From the NCBI RefSeq assembly GCF_038002765.1, contig NZ_JBBODE010000002.1, positions 1,798,001-1,862,000 on the forward strand: a stretch of 64,000 nucleotides of DNA. The letters run 5' to 3'. This document shows positions 34,358 through 43,029 of this stretch, in pieces; within the stretch, counting starts at the first letter, position 1, and every line of letters starts with the position of its first letter. The stretch is from Peribacillus sp. FSL H8-0477 (GTDB lineage Bacteria > Bacillota > Bacilli > Bacillales > DSM-1321). The notes below the pieces were generated by a model. It saw only the letters and a program-made list of their open reading frames with translations, did no database searches and was not told the origin of the DNA. The translations under genes and the position numbers were made by a program.

Positions 34358-36274
34358 TTACTCATTGTGTGCTTTTATAAAGTCATAAAGAACTTGACTT
34401 AATTTCTGGGCTTCCTCACTTAATTGTTCATACGTAGTTATATGGTCAATAGCTTTTTTGCAGAAATCCAATTTATTTACTATAGTACCTGAAGCTGCAG
34501 CATAACTACCTCTTCTTTTTCTTGTCCCATCTGGAAAAAGAGAATTTATATAGGTACCTAAATGCTTGCTTTTGTATTCTTCTTGCGTAAAGTCTTTGTT
34601 GATTAGGTGTTTTAAGGTACTCTTTTCGTATTCAGCAATTACCTTTCTTATTGTATCTGCTGAAAGTAAATTCTCAATTTCTTTACATTCCAAACAATAA
34701 TACCTTTCTCCTAGAATTTCTTTTAACTTATCTTGCCGAGGACGCTTATCATCACCGTCTTTGTCTGAAATCAAAAAAAGAGTGCTACAGATTTTTTCAG
34801 CATTCATAGAAGCATGTCCTTCATCCGCTTCTGTTTCATCATCATCTAGGAATGACCAATGAGTTATATTGCCACCACTATATTCAACAAATGAATAGTG
34901 TGTATCTTCTTTAAACTGTTTTAAATCATGGTGAGATTTTTGAAATTCTTTTAAAAAGTGTCTTATATAGAACCTGTCTGTAATCCCTTCAACCCATATG
35001 GTACAGTTAGATAGAAGAACTGCTGAGTTTCTAACTCCAAGTTCTTGTAACAAGCTCTTGTCCTCATTACTTACATTTTCAATAGAGAAAGTTGCATCTA
35101 ATTCTTCAATAGGATTTCCGGAATGTTCTCCTAATTCTTTTTTAAATTTATAGACAGATATCTTATCCATATCAAGTGTCATATCTAAAAAGTGATTTGA
35201 ATGGGTTGTGAAGAAAAATTGGTGATGAGCAAATTGCTCATCCATTATAATCTCAATGAATTTTCTCTGCATACCTGGATGTAAATACAACTCAGGTTCC
35301 TCTATAAATAATAGCAAGTTTTCTTCTGAAAACTTAAATAATGGGAATGTTAAGATGATTAATGACTGAATTCCATCCCCTAATTCAAATATGTTTTTTT
35401 CCTTTTCTGTTCCTATTTTCACTTTTATTACATCTGAATTTCTAACGGGTGTAAGTGTAACTTGCTGTCCATCAAAGAAGCTTTCCGACATGAATTCTTG
35501 AAATTTCAGCATCTTGTGCCTTTGTTGAACACTTCCTAATAACATATCTGTTATTTCATCATAGAGATTAAGACCAGTGTGTATTTCTAATGTATCAGGC
35601 GCTTCTTTGAAGTAATCATTTTTCGTTCTTTCTTTATAAACATCTTTCCCATTATCGATTGTATCTACATATCCTCTAAGGCCACGTAAAATCGGTATAT
35701 AAACACGTTTAAAATTAATTTTATAACTTGTTCCACCAGAAGGAGTTATTTCAGCAATTTTTGATTGATAATCATTAATTAATGCTTTTAAGTTAGTTAT
35801 TACCAGATCTATTAGGTTAGTTTCTCTTACTATGCTTGAACGTAAAGTGAGAGATGATGAACTATTCAGTACATTTATTTCATGAACTAATCTTTGAAAG
35901 TCCTTAAATAACTCTTCATCTTCCTTTAAAAATGGCATATGTCTTGAAGTTTCTATATCACTAATTAATGTGTTTACATTAAGTTCACCGATGCCTACAA
36001 CAGTACTATTTGTTGTTATAGTGGTAATTATTGAATCTATGAAATCTATTAGTATATTGTAATACTCCTCAACGTCAACCATTTCTTCTGGAGGGATAAA
36101 AGAAAGAATTTTATCGAATGCAAATATTCCTCTAAGGAATCTACTTTTACCTGAATTATTTGATCCTACAAAGATATTGACTTTAGACAGGTTTTTAATG
36201 ACATTTAAATTATAGTCGGATTTTAAATTACTATTAACACGTAGTCTTTTTATGTGATGTACCAAATTAGTCAC
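34358..36274 (-). CDS. OLD-family ATPase with TOPRIM-like nuclease domain
   Basis: 638 residues. The ABC-type ATPase half has Walker A G-S-N-N-S-G-K-S (37-44), a signature-like E-L-G-D-G-I-Q-S-L, Walker B L-L-L-F-I-E-E-P-E-L-Y-L-H-P and the H-loop F-F-F-T-T-H-S-N-H. The C-terminal half has TOPRIM-type acidic motifs in I-W-V-E-G-I-T-D-R and F-L-I-S-D-K-D-G-D-D. OLD-family proteins are DNA nucleases used in phage exclusion (P2 Old, GajA of Gabija, retron and PARIS-linked forms). No UvrD-type helicase gene lies next to it, so it looks like a solo class 1 OLD rather than Gabija. It is transcribed on its own on the minus strand and ends in the hairpin at 34319-34346. Confidence 0.85.
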   Translation of the reverse strand: MTNLVHHIKRLRVNSNLKSDYNLNVIKNLSKVNIFVGSNNSGKSRFLRGIFAFDKILSFIPPEEMVDVEEYYNILIDFIDSIITTITTNSTVVGIGELNVNTLISDIETSRHMPFLKEDEELFKDFQRLVHEINVLNSSSSLTLRSSIVRETNLIDLVITNLKALINDYQSKIAEITPSGGTSYKINFKRVYIPILRGLRGYVDTIDNGKDVYKERTKNDYFKEAPDTLEIHTGLNLYDEITDMLLGSVQQRHKMLKFQEFMSESFFDGQQVTLTPVRNSDVIKVKIGTEKEKNIFELGDGIQSLIILTFPLFKFSEENLLLFIEEPELYLHPGMQRKFIEIIMDEQFAHHQFFFTTHSNHFLDMTLDMDKISVYKFKKELGEHSGNPIEELDATFSIENVSNEDKSLLQELGVRNSAVLLSNCTIWVEGITDRFYIRHFLKEFQKSHHDLKQFKEDTHYSFVEYSGGNITHWSFLDDDETEADEGHASMNAEKICSTLFLISDKDGDDKRPRQDKLKEILGERYYCLECKEIENLLSADTIRKVIAEYEKSTLKHLINKDFTQEEYKSKHLGTYINSLFPDGTRKRRGSYAAASGTIVNKLDFCKKAIDHITTYEQLSEEAQKLSQVLYDFIKAHNE

Positions 36275-36480
36275 TCATTTCTTGTAAATCATATTCTTAT
36301 TATAATTTACTTTAATAGAAGAAACTCATTAAAAATAAAATTATACTTATAATAAGAGGGAGAAATACGGATTAGGAAGAGCCCTTTAAAAGTTTATCTG
36401 TATATTTTTGTGTTAAAGATTAGTTCGATATAATAATTACAAAATTGTTTATTTGTGGTAATATATAACTATGTCATTAG
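36275..36480. other. Intergenic region upstream of the leader element
   Basis: AT-rich divergent promoter region between the OLD gene and the structured leader. TTGTTT-TAATATATAAC near 36447-36470 could be promoter parts, but spacing is unconvincing. Confidence 0.35.
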
Positions 36481-36496
36481 GTTAAACGGAAATTAC

Positions 36497-36612
36497 ATGA
36501 TTCGGATTTTATTCGAAAATGGAGAACAAGGCACTCATGCTGAGTTCTAAGTGAGAACTTACTTTTAAGTGTCGTTTTCGTGGAAAGCTCCGTCTTCCTG
36601 ACGGGGCTTTTT
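36497..36612 (+). promoter_or_regulatory. Structured leader with 17-codon ORF and terminator
   Basis: A possible leader peptide M-I-R-I-L-F-E-N-G-E-Q-G-T-H-A-E-F (start ATG 36497) ends inside a small hairpin (AGTTCT 36543-36548 / AGAACT 36554-36559). Then comes a terminator AAAGCTCCGTC / GACGGGGCTTT with T5 (36584-36612). A short gene with a strong ribosome binding site begins 18 bases later. Layout of short ORF, alternative hairpin, terminator and gene suggests attenuation, but no riboswitch or known leader class is recognised. Confidence 0.4.
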
Positions 36613-36629
36613 GTTTATGGGGGGATACT

Positions 36630-36761
36630 ATGTTATTAGAAGATCCTATAAACCAAATTGCAATACGCAAAGCCCAGGAATATCAAAATTACCACAACAA
36701 TCTAGAGCTAATATATCAAAGAGAGTTAAGAAGAATAAAGAATCCTAAAAAAAGGATGTGA
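36630..36761 (+). CDS. 43-residue basic peptide of unknown function
   Basis: M-L-L-E-D-P-I-N-Q-I-A-I-R-K-A-Q-E-Y-Q-N and a basic end R-I-K-N-P-K-K-R-M. GGGGGG at 36618-36623 gives a good ribosome binding site. The peptide is hydrophilic, predicted helical and without a membrane segment. I do not recognise a family. The gene lies right behind a terminator, so its expression should depend on read-through. Confidence 0.5.
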   Translation: MLLEDPINQIAIRKAQEYQNYHNNLELIYQRELRRIKNPKKRM

Positions 36762-36778
36762 AAGTTCCTCGCACTCTC

Positions 36779-36809
36779 GTTAAAGATATTACACACTCTC
36801 AGCTTACGG
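36779..36809 (+). repeat. 31-bp direct repeat, left copy
   Basis: GTTAAAGATATTACACACT-C-TCAGCTTACGG. Matches 38870-38900 with one mismatch. The two copies bracket the hydrolase gene. Confidence 0.85.
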
Positions 36810-37038
36810 ATTAGATAGATTGAGAGTTTATCGTAATTAGATTCATCATAATGATTTGAATTCATAAAACTTAGAAAAGTATTTGAACTATATAAAAATG
36901 CAAAAATAAAACCTTTTTAGAATATCATTCGATATTCAGTACTACAAACATTTATTTTAAAAGAAATTTTTAATGCAATTATTGAAACTTCCAAATCTGC
37001 AATCTCCATCCAAATCACTAAAAGGGCAGGTATTGTAA

Positions 37039-38499
37039 TTGAAGAATATAAATTTTATTCATAAGGATAGTAAAAATAAAAATAAAAATATCATATTATT
37101 TATACATGGTTTTACAGGTGGAGAAGAAACTTGGAAGGCAACGAACACAATTTCCTTCCCAGAAATGTTATCTAACGATGAAGAAATTACAGCTAATTTT
37201 GATGTAGCTTTAATAAATTATCTAACTGAACTTATATATTGGAATTCTCCGACAATTGTAATTAATAGTATATTAAGGTCAATAAAGCGTTCATCTAAAG
37301 TTACAAATAAGAATGTAGGGATATTAGATTTAAGTTTATTATTAAAGACAATTATTAATAACCACTGTACTAATTATGAAAATATAATAATCATTGCTCA
37401 TAGTATGGGAGGAGTAATTGCTAAGTCATATATACTTGATGATTTAACCTCAAATAATCCAAAAGTAAAGTTATTTTTGTCACTAGCTGTACCTCATGGT
37501 GGAGTAGAATGGGCTAATCTAGGAAAGTGGCTATTTAAAAATAATAAACAAATTATAGATCTTGCAACTGCTAGTCCAGATTTGAGCAAAATTAATAATA
37601 GATGGGTAAAAGAATTTAAGGGGCATCCCCATACAGTTTACTTCTATGGACAAAATGACCGAGTAGTAAGCAAGGAAAGTGCTATAGGTATACAAAGTGA
37701 AGAACAAGAGGTTGAGTATAGTTCTGATGATCACTTTTCTATTACAAAGCCTCTCAGTGAAGATAGCCTTATTTACACAGCAGTTAGGAATAATTTGATA
37801 GAATATTTGTGCAAAGAAAATGAAAAGAATGAGCTATCAAACAATAATTCCAAGGAGCCGAATCTAACAGAGAGGCCATTTATAATTGTAGACTTTAATG
37901 AAGATGTTATACCACTTCATTATCCGGAATTTTACAATGATATTAACACAAAAGAGAACATTAAAAACTATCAATATTTACCTTCCCTTTCAAAAATATT
38001 TAATATGGAAATTAAAAATATAGGAAAAAGATATGCGAGGAATGTAAAAATTCACCTAGAAGTTAGAAAAGAGGAAGCTCTCGTAACTGATGACAATTTA
38101 TTGTGGATGATGATGAATCCTTTAGATAGTTTGAATTATGAAGGAGACAAATATGTTCAAATTGAGAAAATAGCTTATTTAGAAAAAGAAGAAGGGAGGA
38201 AATTGTTATCTTTTAACTCTAAGTTAAATGGAGTATTAATATCAAGTATATATAATATTGAAAATTTTCTAGTAATTCAAAGTCATAGCTTTAATCACAC
38301 CCTTGAGTATTTTAAAATTAAAAGTAAAGAGAGACCATTGTTATCACCTTCAATTTATATCAGATTAATTTATGAGGATGTAGAAAATAATACTTATGAA
38401 AATTTATATAAAATTAGTATCAACAATGTATTACATTATTTAGGAAGTCATATTGGGATAAAACTAGAAACTGACTTTAATTATAATAGTAATAATTAA
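37039..38499 (+). CDS. Alpha/beta hydrolase with C-terminal extension
   Basis: 486 residues. The N-terminal lipase/esterase-like domain (about 15-260) shows the oxyanion motif F-I-H-G-F-T-G-G and the nucleophile elbow A-H-S-M-G-G. An acidic residue in G-Q-N-D-R-V-V and a histidine in S-S-D-D-H-F-S-I complete the triad. The C-terminal 220 residues have a beta-rich look (F-N-M-E-I-K-N-I-G-K-R-Y-A-R-N-V-K-I-H-L) and no known domain. There is no signal peptide, so it is cytoplasmic. Start is TTG 37039 with GGGCAGG at 37025-37031. Hydrolases with A-H-S-M-G-G-V-I-A-K occur beside or fused to immune NTPases, so a defence effector role is plausible but unproven. The two 31-bp repeats flank it. Confidence 0.75.
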   Translation: MKNINFIHKDSKNKNKNIILFIHGFTGGEETWKATNTISFPEMLSNDEEITANFDVALINYLTELIYWNSPTIVINSILRSIKRSSKVTNKNVGILDLSLLLKTIINNHCTNYENIIIIAHSMGGVIAKSYILDDLTSNNPKVKLFLSLAVPHGGVEWANLGKWLFKNNKQIIDLATASPDLSKINNRWVKEFKGHPHTVYFYGQNDRVVSKESAIGIQSEEQEVEYSSDDHFSITKPLSEDSLIYTAVRNNLIEYLCKENEKNELSNNNSKEPNLTERPFIIVDFNEDVIPLHYPEFYNDINTKENIKNYQYLPSLSKIFNMEIKNIGKRYARNVKIHLEVRKEEALVTDDNLLWMMMNPLDSLNYEGDKYVQIEKIAYLEKEEGRKLLSFNSKLNGVLISSIYNIENFLVIQSHSFNHTLEYFKIKSKERPLLSPSIYIRLIYEDVENNTYENLYKISINNVLHYLGSHIGIKLETDFNYNSNN

Positions 38500-38795
38500 A
38501 TAGTGCCGGGAAAATAACTATGTATTTAGAAATAAATAGGTTTTTACTATTGAAAATTTTAATAGGATAAAATAAACTCTACTCAATTAGATAATTCATC
38601 AGAAATAGTCACCGAAGGTCTTTAGGTTGATGAAGCATGGGGTAGAGTTCTTCTTTGTGTAATTTGACGAATCTCTGCAGTTGCAATAAAAGGGCTGCTA
38701 CAACACTTTATCTGCAATCACTATTTAAGCCATGTGGTGTTGCGGAGTAATATTAACAAGATGCTAACATTTTGCTAACGCAATCCCATAAAAAA
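38500..38795. other. Degenerate interval right of the hydrolase gene
   Basis: About 300 bases with no intact gene. Two GCTAAC hexamers 13 bases apart (38764 and 38775) look like the small direct repeats found near phage and ICE integrase genes, but no integrase is present. Confidence 0.35.
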
Positions 38796-38861
38796 CGGTA
38801 AATCGCCGTTAACGATGTTACAGTCAAGAACATCCAAAATGTTGATTTACCGCGCTTTTTT
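38796..38861 (+). terminator. Long-loop hairpin with T run
   Basis: CGGTAAATC / GATTTACCG outer stem (38796-38804 and 38844-38852), an internal CGG...CCG pairing and a T6 tail. It may end transcription from the hydrolase side. Confidence 0.55.
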
Positions 38862-38869
38862 CACCTCTT

Positions 38870-38900
38870 GTTAAAGATATTACACACTATCAGCTTACGG
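38870..38900 (+). repeat. 31-bp direct repeat, right copy
   Basis: GTTAAAGATATTACACACT-A-TCAGCTTACGG, one mismatch to the copy at 36779-36809. Distance between copies is 2091 bp. Confidence 0.85.
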
Positions 38901-39111
38901 GCGGCATGATGTAATCAGCCCTCACTATCTAATCCGACTTGAGAGTGGGAGCATATTCTATGTATTATACTTGAGTTTACATAATACAGGTTATAGAACT
39001 AACATCTCTTTAATTAGTGATTGGATTTTTTAGCTCATAAGTGACTGCCGTAGTAATGATATGATATGGTGGTGTTTCTACATATTTTAGACAAAGAAAA
39101 GGAGTGTTATC

Positions 39112-39384
39112 ATGAACAAAACTGATCTAGTAAATACAGTGGCTACACAAGCAGAGTTAACAAAGGAAGATGCTAAAAAGGCGGTAGAGGCATTACTTGA
39201 AACGATTTCTACCACGCTGGCGAAAGAGGAGAAAATCCAATTAGTTGGATTCGGTACATTTGAAGTTCGTGACCGAGCAGCTAGAACGGGTAGAAACCCA
39301 CAAACAGGAGAAGAAATACAGATTGCAGCTTCTAAAGTGCCAGCATTTAAGGCTGGTAAAGAATTAAAAGAAGCTGTTAAATAA
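39112..39384 (+). CDS. hup: DNA-binding protein HU
   Basis: 90-residue histone-like protein. It begins M-N-K-T-D-L-V and carries the diagnostic [22 protein letters not shown] beta-arm with the conserved proline. As a homodimer it bends and compacts DNA. AAAGGAG precedes the ATG by eight bases. It has its own terminator. Bacillus often has one essential hbs plus extra copies; I cannot tell which this is. Its position next to the defence island may be accidental. Confidence 0.95.
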   Translation: MNKTDLVNTVATQAELTKEDAKKAVEALLETISTTLAKEEKIQLVGFGTFEVRDRAARTGRNPQTGEEIQIAASKVPAFKAGKELKEAVK

Positions 39385-39398
39385 ATAAATTTTCATTG

Positions 39399-39437
39399 AA
39401 ATACCCTTGGGACTAGGTCTCTAGGGTATTTTTTTAT
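39399..39437 (+). terminator. Terminator of the HU gene
   Basis: AAATACCCT / AGGGTATTT stem with T7 tail. Confidence 0.9.
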
Positions 39438-39675
39438 TAAAAAAGGGTTTATAGATAATATGAATTCGAATTAGATTCTCTAATTTATATTGAATGGGTA
39501 GTTATAGTCCGAAAAAATTTAAAATTCGTTGTAGGGTGTTTTTCAGGCAGTAAAGCAACTAACCCGTTTTTACTCAAAAAACTACTAAATTAGAATTATT
39601 GATAATTAGTATTTGAAAGAAAAAGGCGAGAAAAGCTCCCGTAAACCCTAGATAAAGCTACGGGAGCTTTTCTAT

Positions 39676-40506
39676 TCAGTTATTAAAGTAGTGATCCTGT
39701 TCGAGGTCAGGGATTAGTCCAAGTTGCATAGGCTTCCATTTTAAGAGTTTCTGAGTTCCAGTGCTTGATTTTGGAATATCGAGAGCAGCAAGTGTGCTGA
39801 GGAAGCCAAAGTGATCTTTCGCCTCTTCACTTGAAAGGCTGACTACTGGAACGTTCAGTTGTTGCCCAATAACACTGGCAATGTCACGAAAGGGTACCCC
39901 TTCATCTCCAACCCCATTTAGTCGTGAACCGGCAGGGGCTTTTTCTAAGGCGAGACGATATAGTTGTGCGGCGTCAAGCCGGTGAACAGCCGGCCAGCGA
40001 TTGGTTCCTGCTTCCACATAGGCTGAGAAGCCCTTTGTTTCGGCAATTTGGATCAATCTTGGCACAAATCCTGTGTCACCCTCACCATGTACTGAGGGAC
40101 AAAGCTCGACTATTGATGTTCGCACACCGTGTTCAGCCAGTGACAATACCACATTTTCTGCTGCCACTCCGTTGTTGTGGGTGGTGATCACGAATGGTTT
40201 ACCAGACCCTTCCAACGCCGACCCCATCGCTTCGACAGCGTGAAGATCTGCTGTGAGTGCCCCGTCAAAGTTTGCAAAGTCATGATTAAATGCTAGATGA
40301 ATGACGCCATCCGCAGCAGCTGCACCACTGCGAAGACTGTCAAGATCGTCGATATCGCCGCGGTGACTTTCGACCCCAACCTCTTTTAGCTTCGCGGCGC
40401 TATTGTCTGAGCGCGCAAGACCGACGACCTGATGACCGGCGCTTAAGAGTTCGCGAATGACGGCAGAACCGATGTACCCGGTTGCTCCTGTTACGAAAAC
40501 ACGCAT
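39676..40506 (-). CDS. NAD(P)-dependent epimerase/dehydratase-like SDR
   Basis: 276-residue extended SDR. N-terminal Rossmann motif G-A-T-G-Y-I-G-S, acidic D-I-D-D-L and the conserved P-S-V-H-G-E-G-D-T-G-F-V-P and N-R-W-P-A-V-H-R-L-D-A-A segments. In relatives known to me about 20 residues normally stand between K-P-F-V-I-T and the following helix; here T-T-H-N-N-G-V-A joins them directly. So part of the active-site region may be deleted and activity is doubtful. It is the second gene of a two-gene operon with the SDR at 40553 (46 bases apart). The block is visibly more GC-rich than its surroundings, suggesting transfer. Substrate unknown. Confidence 0.8.
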   Translation of the reverse strand: MRVFVTGATGYIGSAVIRELLSAGHQVVGLARSDNSAAKLKEVGVESHRGDIDDLDSLRSGAAAADGVIHLAFNHDFANFDGALTADLHAVEAMGSALEGSGKPFVITTHNNGVAAENVVLSLAEHGVRTSIVELCPSVHGEGDTGFVPRLIQIAETKGFSAYVEAGTNRWPAVHRLDAAQLYRLALEKAPAGSRLNGVGDEGVPFRDIASVIGQQLNVPVVSLSSEEAKDHFGFLSTLAALDIPKSSTGTQKLLKWKPMQLGLIPDLEQDHYFNN

Positions 40507-40552
40507 TACGCTCTCCCCCTAACCAAATTAACCGTTGATGTATATATATTGT

Positions 40553-41305
40553 TTACCATGCAATGGCACCATCCTCATCCGAGAATGTCCCCGTTGGACC
40601 ATCCGAATCAAGCATCGCAAGCCGGACTGCTTCAAGTGCTCCTTGTTCGACACTGCGAGAGCCAGAGAAATTATTGAGTGCAGTCGAGGTATGGCCAGGA
40701 CATGCAGCATTGACCTTGATATTTGACGATTCAAGTGCGAAGGCAAAGGCAAGTGTCACCGCATGAACAGCCGATTTTGACGCCGAATAGGCTCCGAACA
40801 TCGAACGATGCGAGTTATCGGGAAGGGAATTCCAACTAAGGGAGCCGCCGGTGCTGCCCATGTTAACAATCCGAGCTGCTGGGGCTTCACGTAAAAGTGG
40901 TAACATGGCCTGTGTAACAGCTATGACTCCAAAAACATTCGTTTCATAAACGGCACGAATGTCTTCGAGTGAAGCAATCGTCATAAGACCACTTGCAGCA
41001 CCACTGCTCGGAAACGGATCGTCAGGTTTGCCTGCATGTGAAATCCCTGCATTATTTACGAGCACGTCGAGACGACCAAATTCGTTCCGAATACGTTCTG
41101 CTGCTGAAAAAATGGAGTCCTGTTTTGTAACGTCGAGCTGGAGAGCATGTGCATCAGTTCCAATGTTAATAGAGGCCGATTTTCCGTTCTCTAGGTTACG
41201 TGATCCGATAAGCACGGTATAGCCATGTGCTGCCAGATCCTTTGCGATTTGCAATCCTATGCCTTTGTTGGCTCCGGTGATCAATGCTACAGGTTTGGTC
41301 TGCAT
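40553..41305 (-). CDS. Classical short-chain dehydrogenase
   Basis: 250-residue SDR with T-G-A-N-K-G-I-G (cofactor), N-N-A-G, the catalytic serine in N-M-G-S-T-G-G and Y-S-A-S-K with Tyr and Lys. After Y-S-A-S-K comes the usual V-N-A-A-C-P-G-H segment. The basic residue after beta-2 (G-S-R-N) suggests NADPH preference. AAAGGAG precedes the start. First gene of the operon, divergent from a TetR-type regulator that probably represses it. Substrate unknown; such cassettes often deal with reactive carbonyls or xenobiotics. Confidence 0.88.
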   Translation of the reverse strand: MQTKPVALITGANKGIGLQIAKDLAAHGYTVLIGSRNLENGKSASINIGTDAHALQLDVTKQDSIFSAAERIRNEFGRLDVLVNNAGISHAGKPDDPFPSSGAASGLMTIASLEDIRAVYETNVFGVIAVTQAMLPLLREAPAARIVNMGSTGGSLSWNSLPDNSHRSMFGAYSASKSAVHAVTLAFAFALESSNIKVNAACPGHTSTALNNFSGSRSVEQGALEAVRLAMLDSDGPTGTFSDEDGAIAW

Positions 41306-41385
41306 GGTTTTAATCTCCTTTGTATGGAATACTATCTATAAATTTCCCAGTGAATGTGGGATAATGATAGTAAACCACATAATTA

Positions 41386-41403
41386 CGGAACTGTAAAGTT
41401 CCG
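41386..41403. promoter_or_regulatory. Probable TetR operator
   Basis: CGGAACT-GTAA-AGTTCCG, a perfect 7-bp dyad between the divergent SDR operon and the tetR-type gene, about 40 bases before the latter. Confidence 0.65.
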
Positions 41404-41445
41404 AAACTAATAAGTTTTTAAAAATGTTTAAAAGGAGTTAAATGT

Positions 41446-42114
41446 ATGAAGAAAATAAAGACAGAAACATCCGAGCAAAGCGAAGTAGCTGAGTTAGTGG
41501 CAGATAAGCCTGCACAAAAATCAGGACGAAAGCGCGATCATACACGGGACGCGAAAATTCTGGAAGCGGCCATAGACATTCTTGCAGAAGCGGGATTCGA
41601 TGGTATGACAATGGACATGGTTGCAGCTCAAGCAAAGGCGGGGAAAGCAACAGTATACCGGCGATGGTCTTCCAAGGCAGAGTTAGTCCAGGAAGCGTTG
41701 ACCTGGATGAATCGAAGTCATCTTGAGTTGGAGCATTTGCCTGATACAGGTACTTTACGTGGTGATCTTCTTGCCCTTTTAAAGCCGCAATCGATTGAAG
41801 AAGGAGAGAAAAAGCTTCGAGTGCTCATGGGGCTAGGGTCTTTTTTGCAGCAGATGGAATTGTCTGAGGGTGGGGGGATCGGAATTTTTGATTCTTGGGA
41901 CACTCTGAACCGTGAACTCATTCACCGATCTGTAGCTCGTGGTGAATTTCCCGCTCAAGCAGATGTTTCCATGGCTTGCCAGGTGATTGTTTCTATGGCT
42001 GCTTATCGTGGACTTGTTCAACGCCAGCCGTTCGACAGGCATTTCTACGCGACTCTAATTGACAGTATTCTGCTGCCTGCACTCAAAAACCCTCAAACAG
42101 CTTCACATAATTGA
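41446..42114 (+). CDS. TetR-family transcriptional regulator
   Basis: 222 residues. The N-terminal helix-turn-helix region includes I-L-E-A-A-I-D-I-L-A-E-A-G-F-D-G-M-T-M-D-M-V-A and A-G-K-A-T-V-Y-R-R-W-S-S-K-A-E-L. The C-terminal ligand domain carries the Y-A-T-L-I-D-S-I-L-L-P-A-L helix seen in TetR_C group proteins. An unusually long acidic/basic N-terminal tail of about 30 residues precedes the DNA-binding domain. It probably represses itself and the divergent SDR pair through the dyad at 41386-41403. AAAGGAG precedes the start by ten bases. Confidence 0.9.
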   Translation: MKKIKTETSEQSEVAELVADKPAQKSGRKRDHTRDAKILEAAIDILAEAGFDGMTMDMVAAQAKAGKATVYRRWSSKAELVQEALTWMNRSHLELEHLPDTGTLRGDLLALLKPQSIEEGEKKLRVLMGLGSFLQQMELSEGGGIGIFDSWDTLNRELIHRSVARGEFPAQADVSMACQVIVSMAAYRGLVQRQPFDRHFYATLIDSILLPALKNPQTASHN

Positions 42115-42146
42115 GACTAATTGGAGGTGATTTTGTGTTTGGTAAT

Positions 42147-42182
42147 AAACCTTGATTGGCTTCCAGCCTTTCAAGGTTTTTT
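42147..42182 (+). terminator. Terminator of the tetR-type gene
   Basis: AAACCTTG / CAAGGTTT stem with T6 tail. Confidence 0.85.
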
Positions 42183-42540
42183 GCTCTATTCACATAAAAA
42201 AGCCATGTCAAATGAGAAGGTATGCATTAATTTTCAAATAATTCATCCATGAGATTTTCAATTTCTTTTTTACGTAGCTTCTTTAGAAATTGTGATGTTG
42301 TCGCTATCGATCAGCAACATGTCTCCGACTTTTACCCTTTTGGTTCTGTTGTACTTGATCGTTTGGGTATTTGGTTACTTTCAGTAATCACATTTAATTT
42401 CCAGGGAAGTTTGCAGTACATATTATTCTAGAATCGGTTCGAATTTAAGAATAACTAGGTAGTTGAAACTTACTTTTGCTTAAATCGTAATAAATATAGA
42501 GTGATGAATATAAAATATGTATAACCATGAACTATGAAAG
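42183..42540. other. Intergenic region, no gene seen
   Basis: About 360 bases. A short plus-strand frame at 42249-42431 lacks a ribosome binding site. Minus-strand reading near 42220-42300 gives a short tail (F-L-K-K-L-R-K-K-E-I-E-N-L-M-D-E-L) ending in a stop, possibly a gene remnant. Confidence 0.4.
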
Positions 42541-42729
42541 GTGGGATACAATTGTAACAATATGGAAAACGGAGAGAAAGAGAGTGTGGGAACCATTGAA
42601 AAAGCTATTTCAAGATGTGATAAAAGAAGTGTAGCGTCATTTACTGCTTTCAAGGGATCCGAAATTAAGATAGGGATTAAAAAACGAAAGTTTAAAAATT
42701 TACTTGTTGCTATTTATATAGAAGAATAG
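42541..42729 (+). CDS. Possible 62-residue hypothetical protein
   Basis: Starts at GTG 42541 or at ATG 42562 (M-E-N-G-E-K-E). Charged, basic C-terminus (I-K-K-R-K-F-K-N-L-L). No convincing ribosome binding site and no family recognised; it may be chance. Confidence 0.25.
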   Translation: MGYNCNNMENGEKESVGTIEKAISRCDKRSVASFTAFKGSEIKIGIKKRKFKNLLVAIYIEE

Positions 42730-42798
42730 CTTACTCTACTATTGTGTCATAGGAAATATTGATGAACAGACATACGTATTGAAGAAAATTGGAGCGGT

Positions 42799-42984
42799 GT
42801 GATAGAAGTGGAAATTGACCAAATTCATATCCCTACTATCAAAGCAAATGAGATCAGTAAAACCACTATACTCACTGAAGACAATATTTCTGGATCATCT
42901 TTTCTTTGTACTGTTACTATATTGATGTATTTTATGTATAAAATTTATAAGAAAGCATCTGAATTCATTGACGGACATATCTAG
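42799..42984 (+). CDS. Possible 61-residue protein with one membrane helix
   Basis: GTG 42799 with GGAGCG just before it. Middle hydrophobic stretch S-S-F-L-C-T-V-T-I-L-M-Y-F-M-Y-K. Ends 45 bases before the CPBP protease gene, so could be in its transcript. No family recognised. Confidence 0.3.
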   Translation: MIEVEIDQIHIPTIKANEISKTTILTEDNISGSSFLCTVTILMYFMYKIYKKASEFIDGHI

Positions 42985-43029
42985 GTACTCATTTATAATC
43001 TTAAAGTCTTAATATAAAGGAGCATCCAA

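Noticed and set aside
34358..36274. Gabija system
   Set aside because: Only the OLD/TOPRIM ATPase is present; no UvrD-like GajB gene is adjacent.
42249..42431. 60-codon plus-strand frame
   Set aside because: No ribosome binding site; composition looks like random AT-rich sequence.
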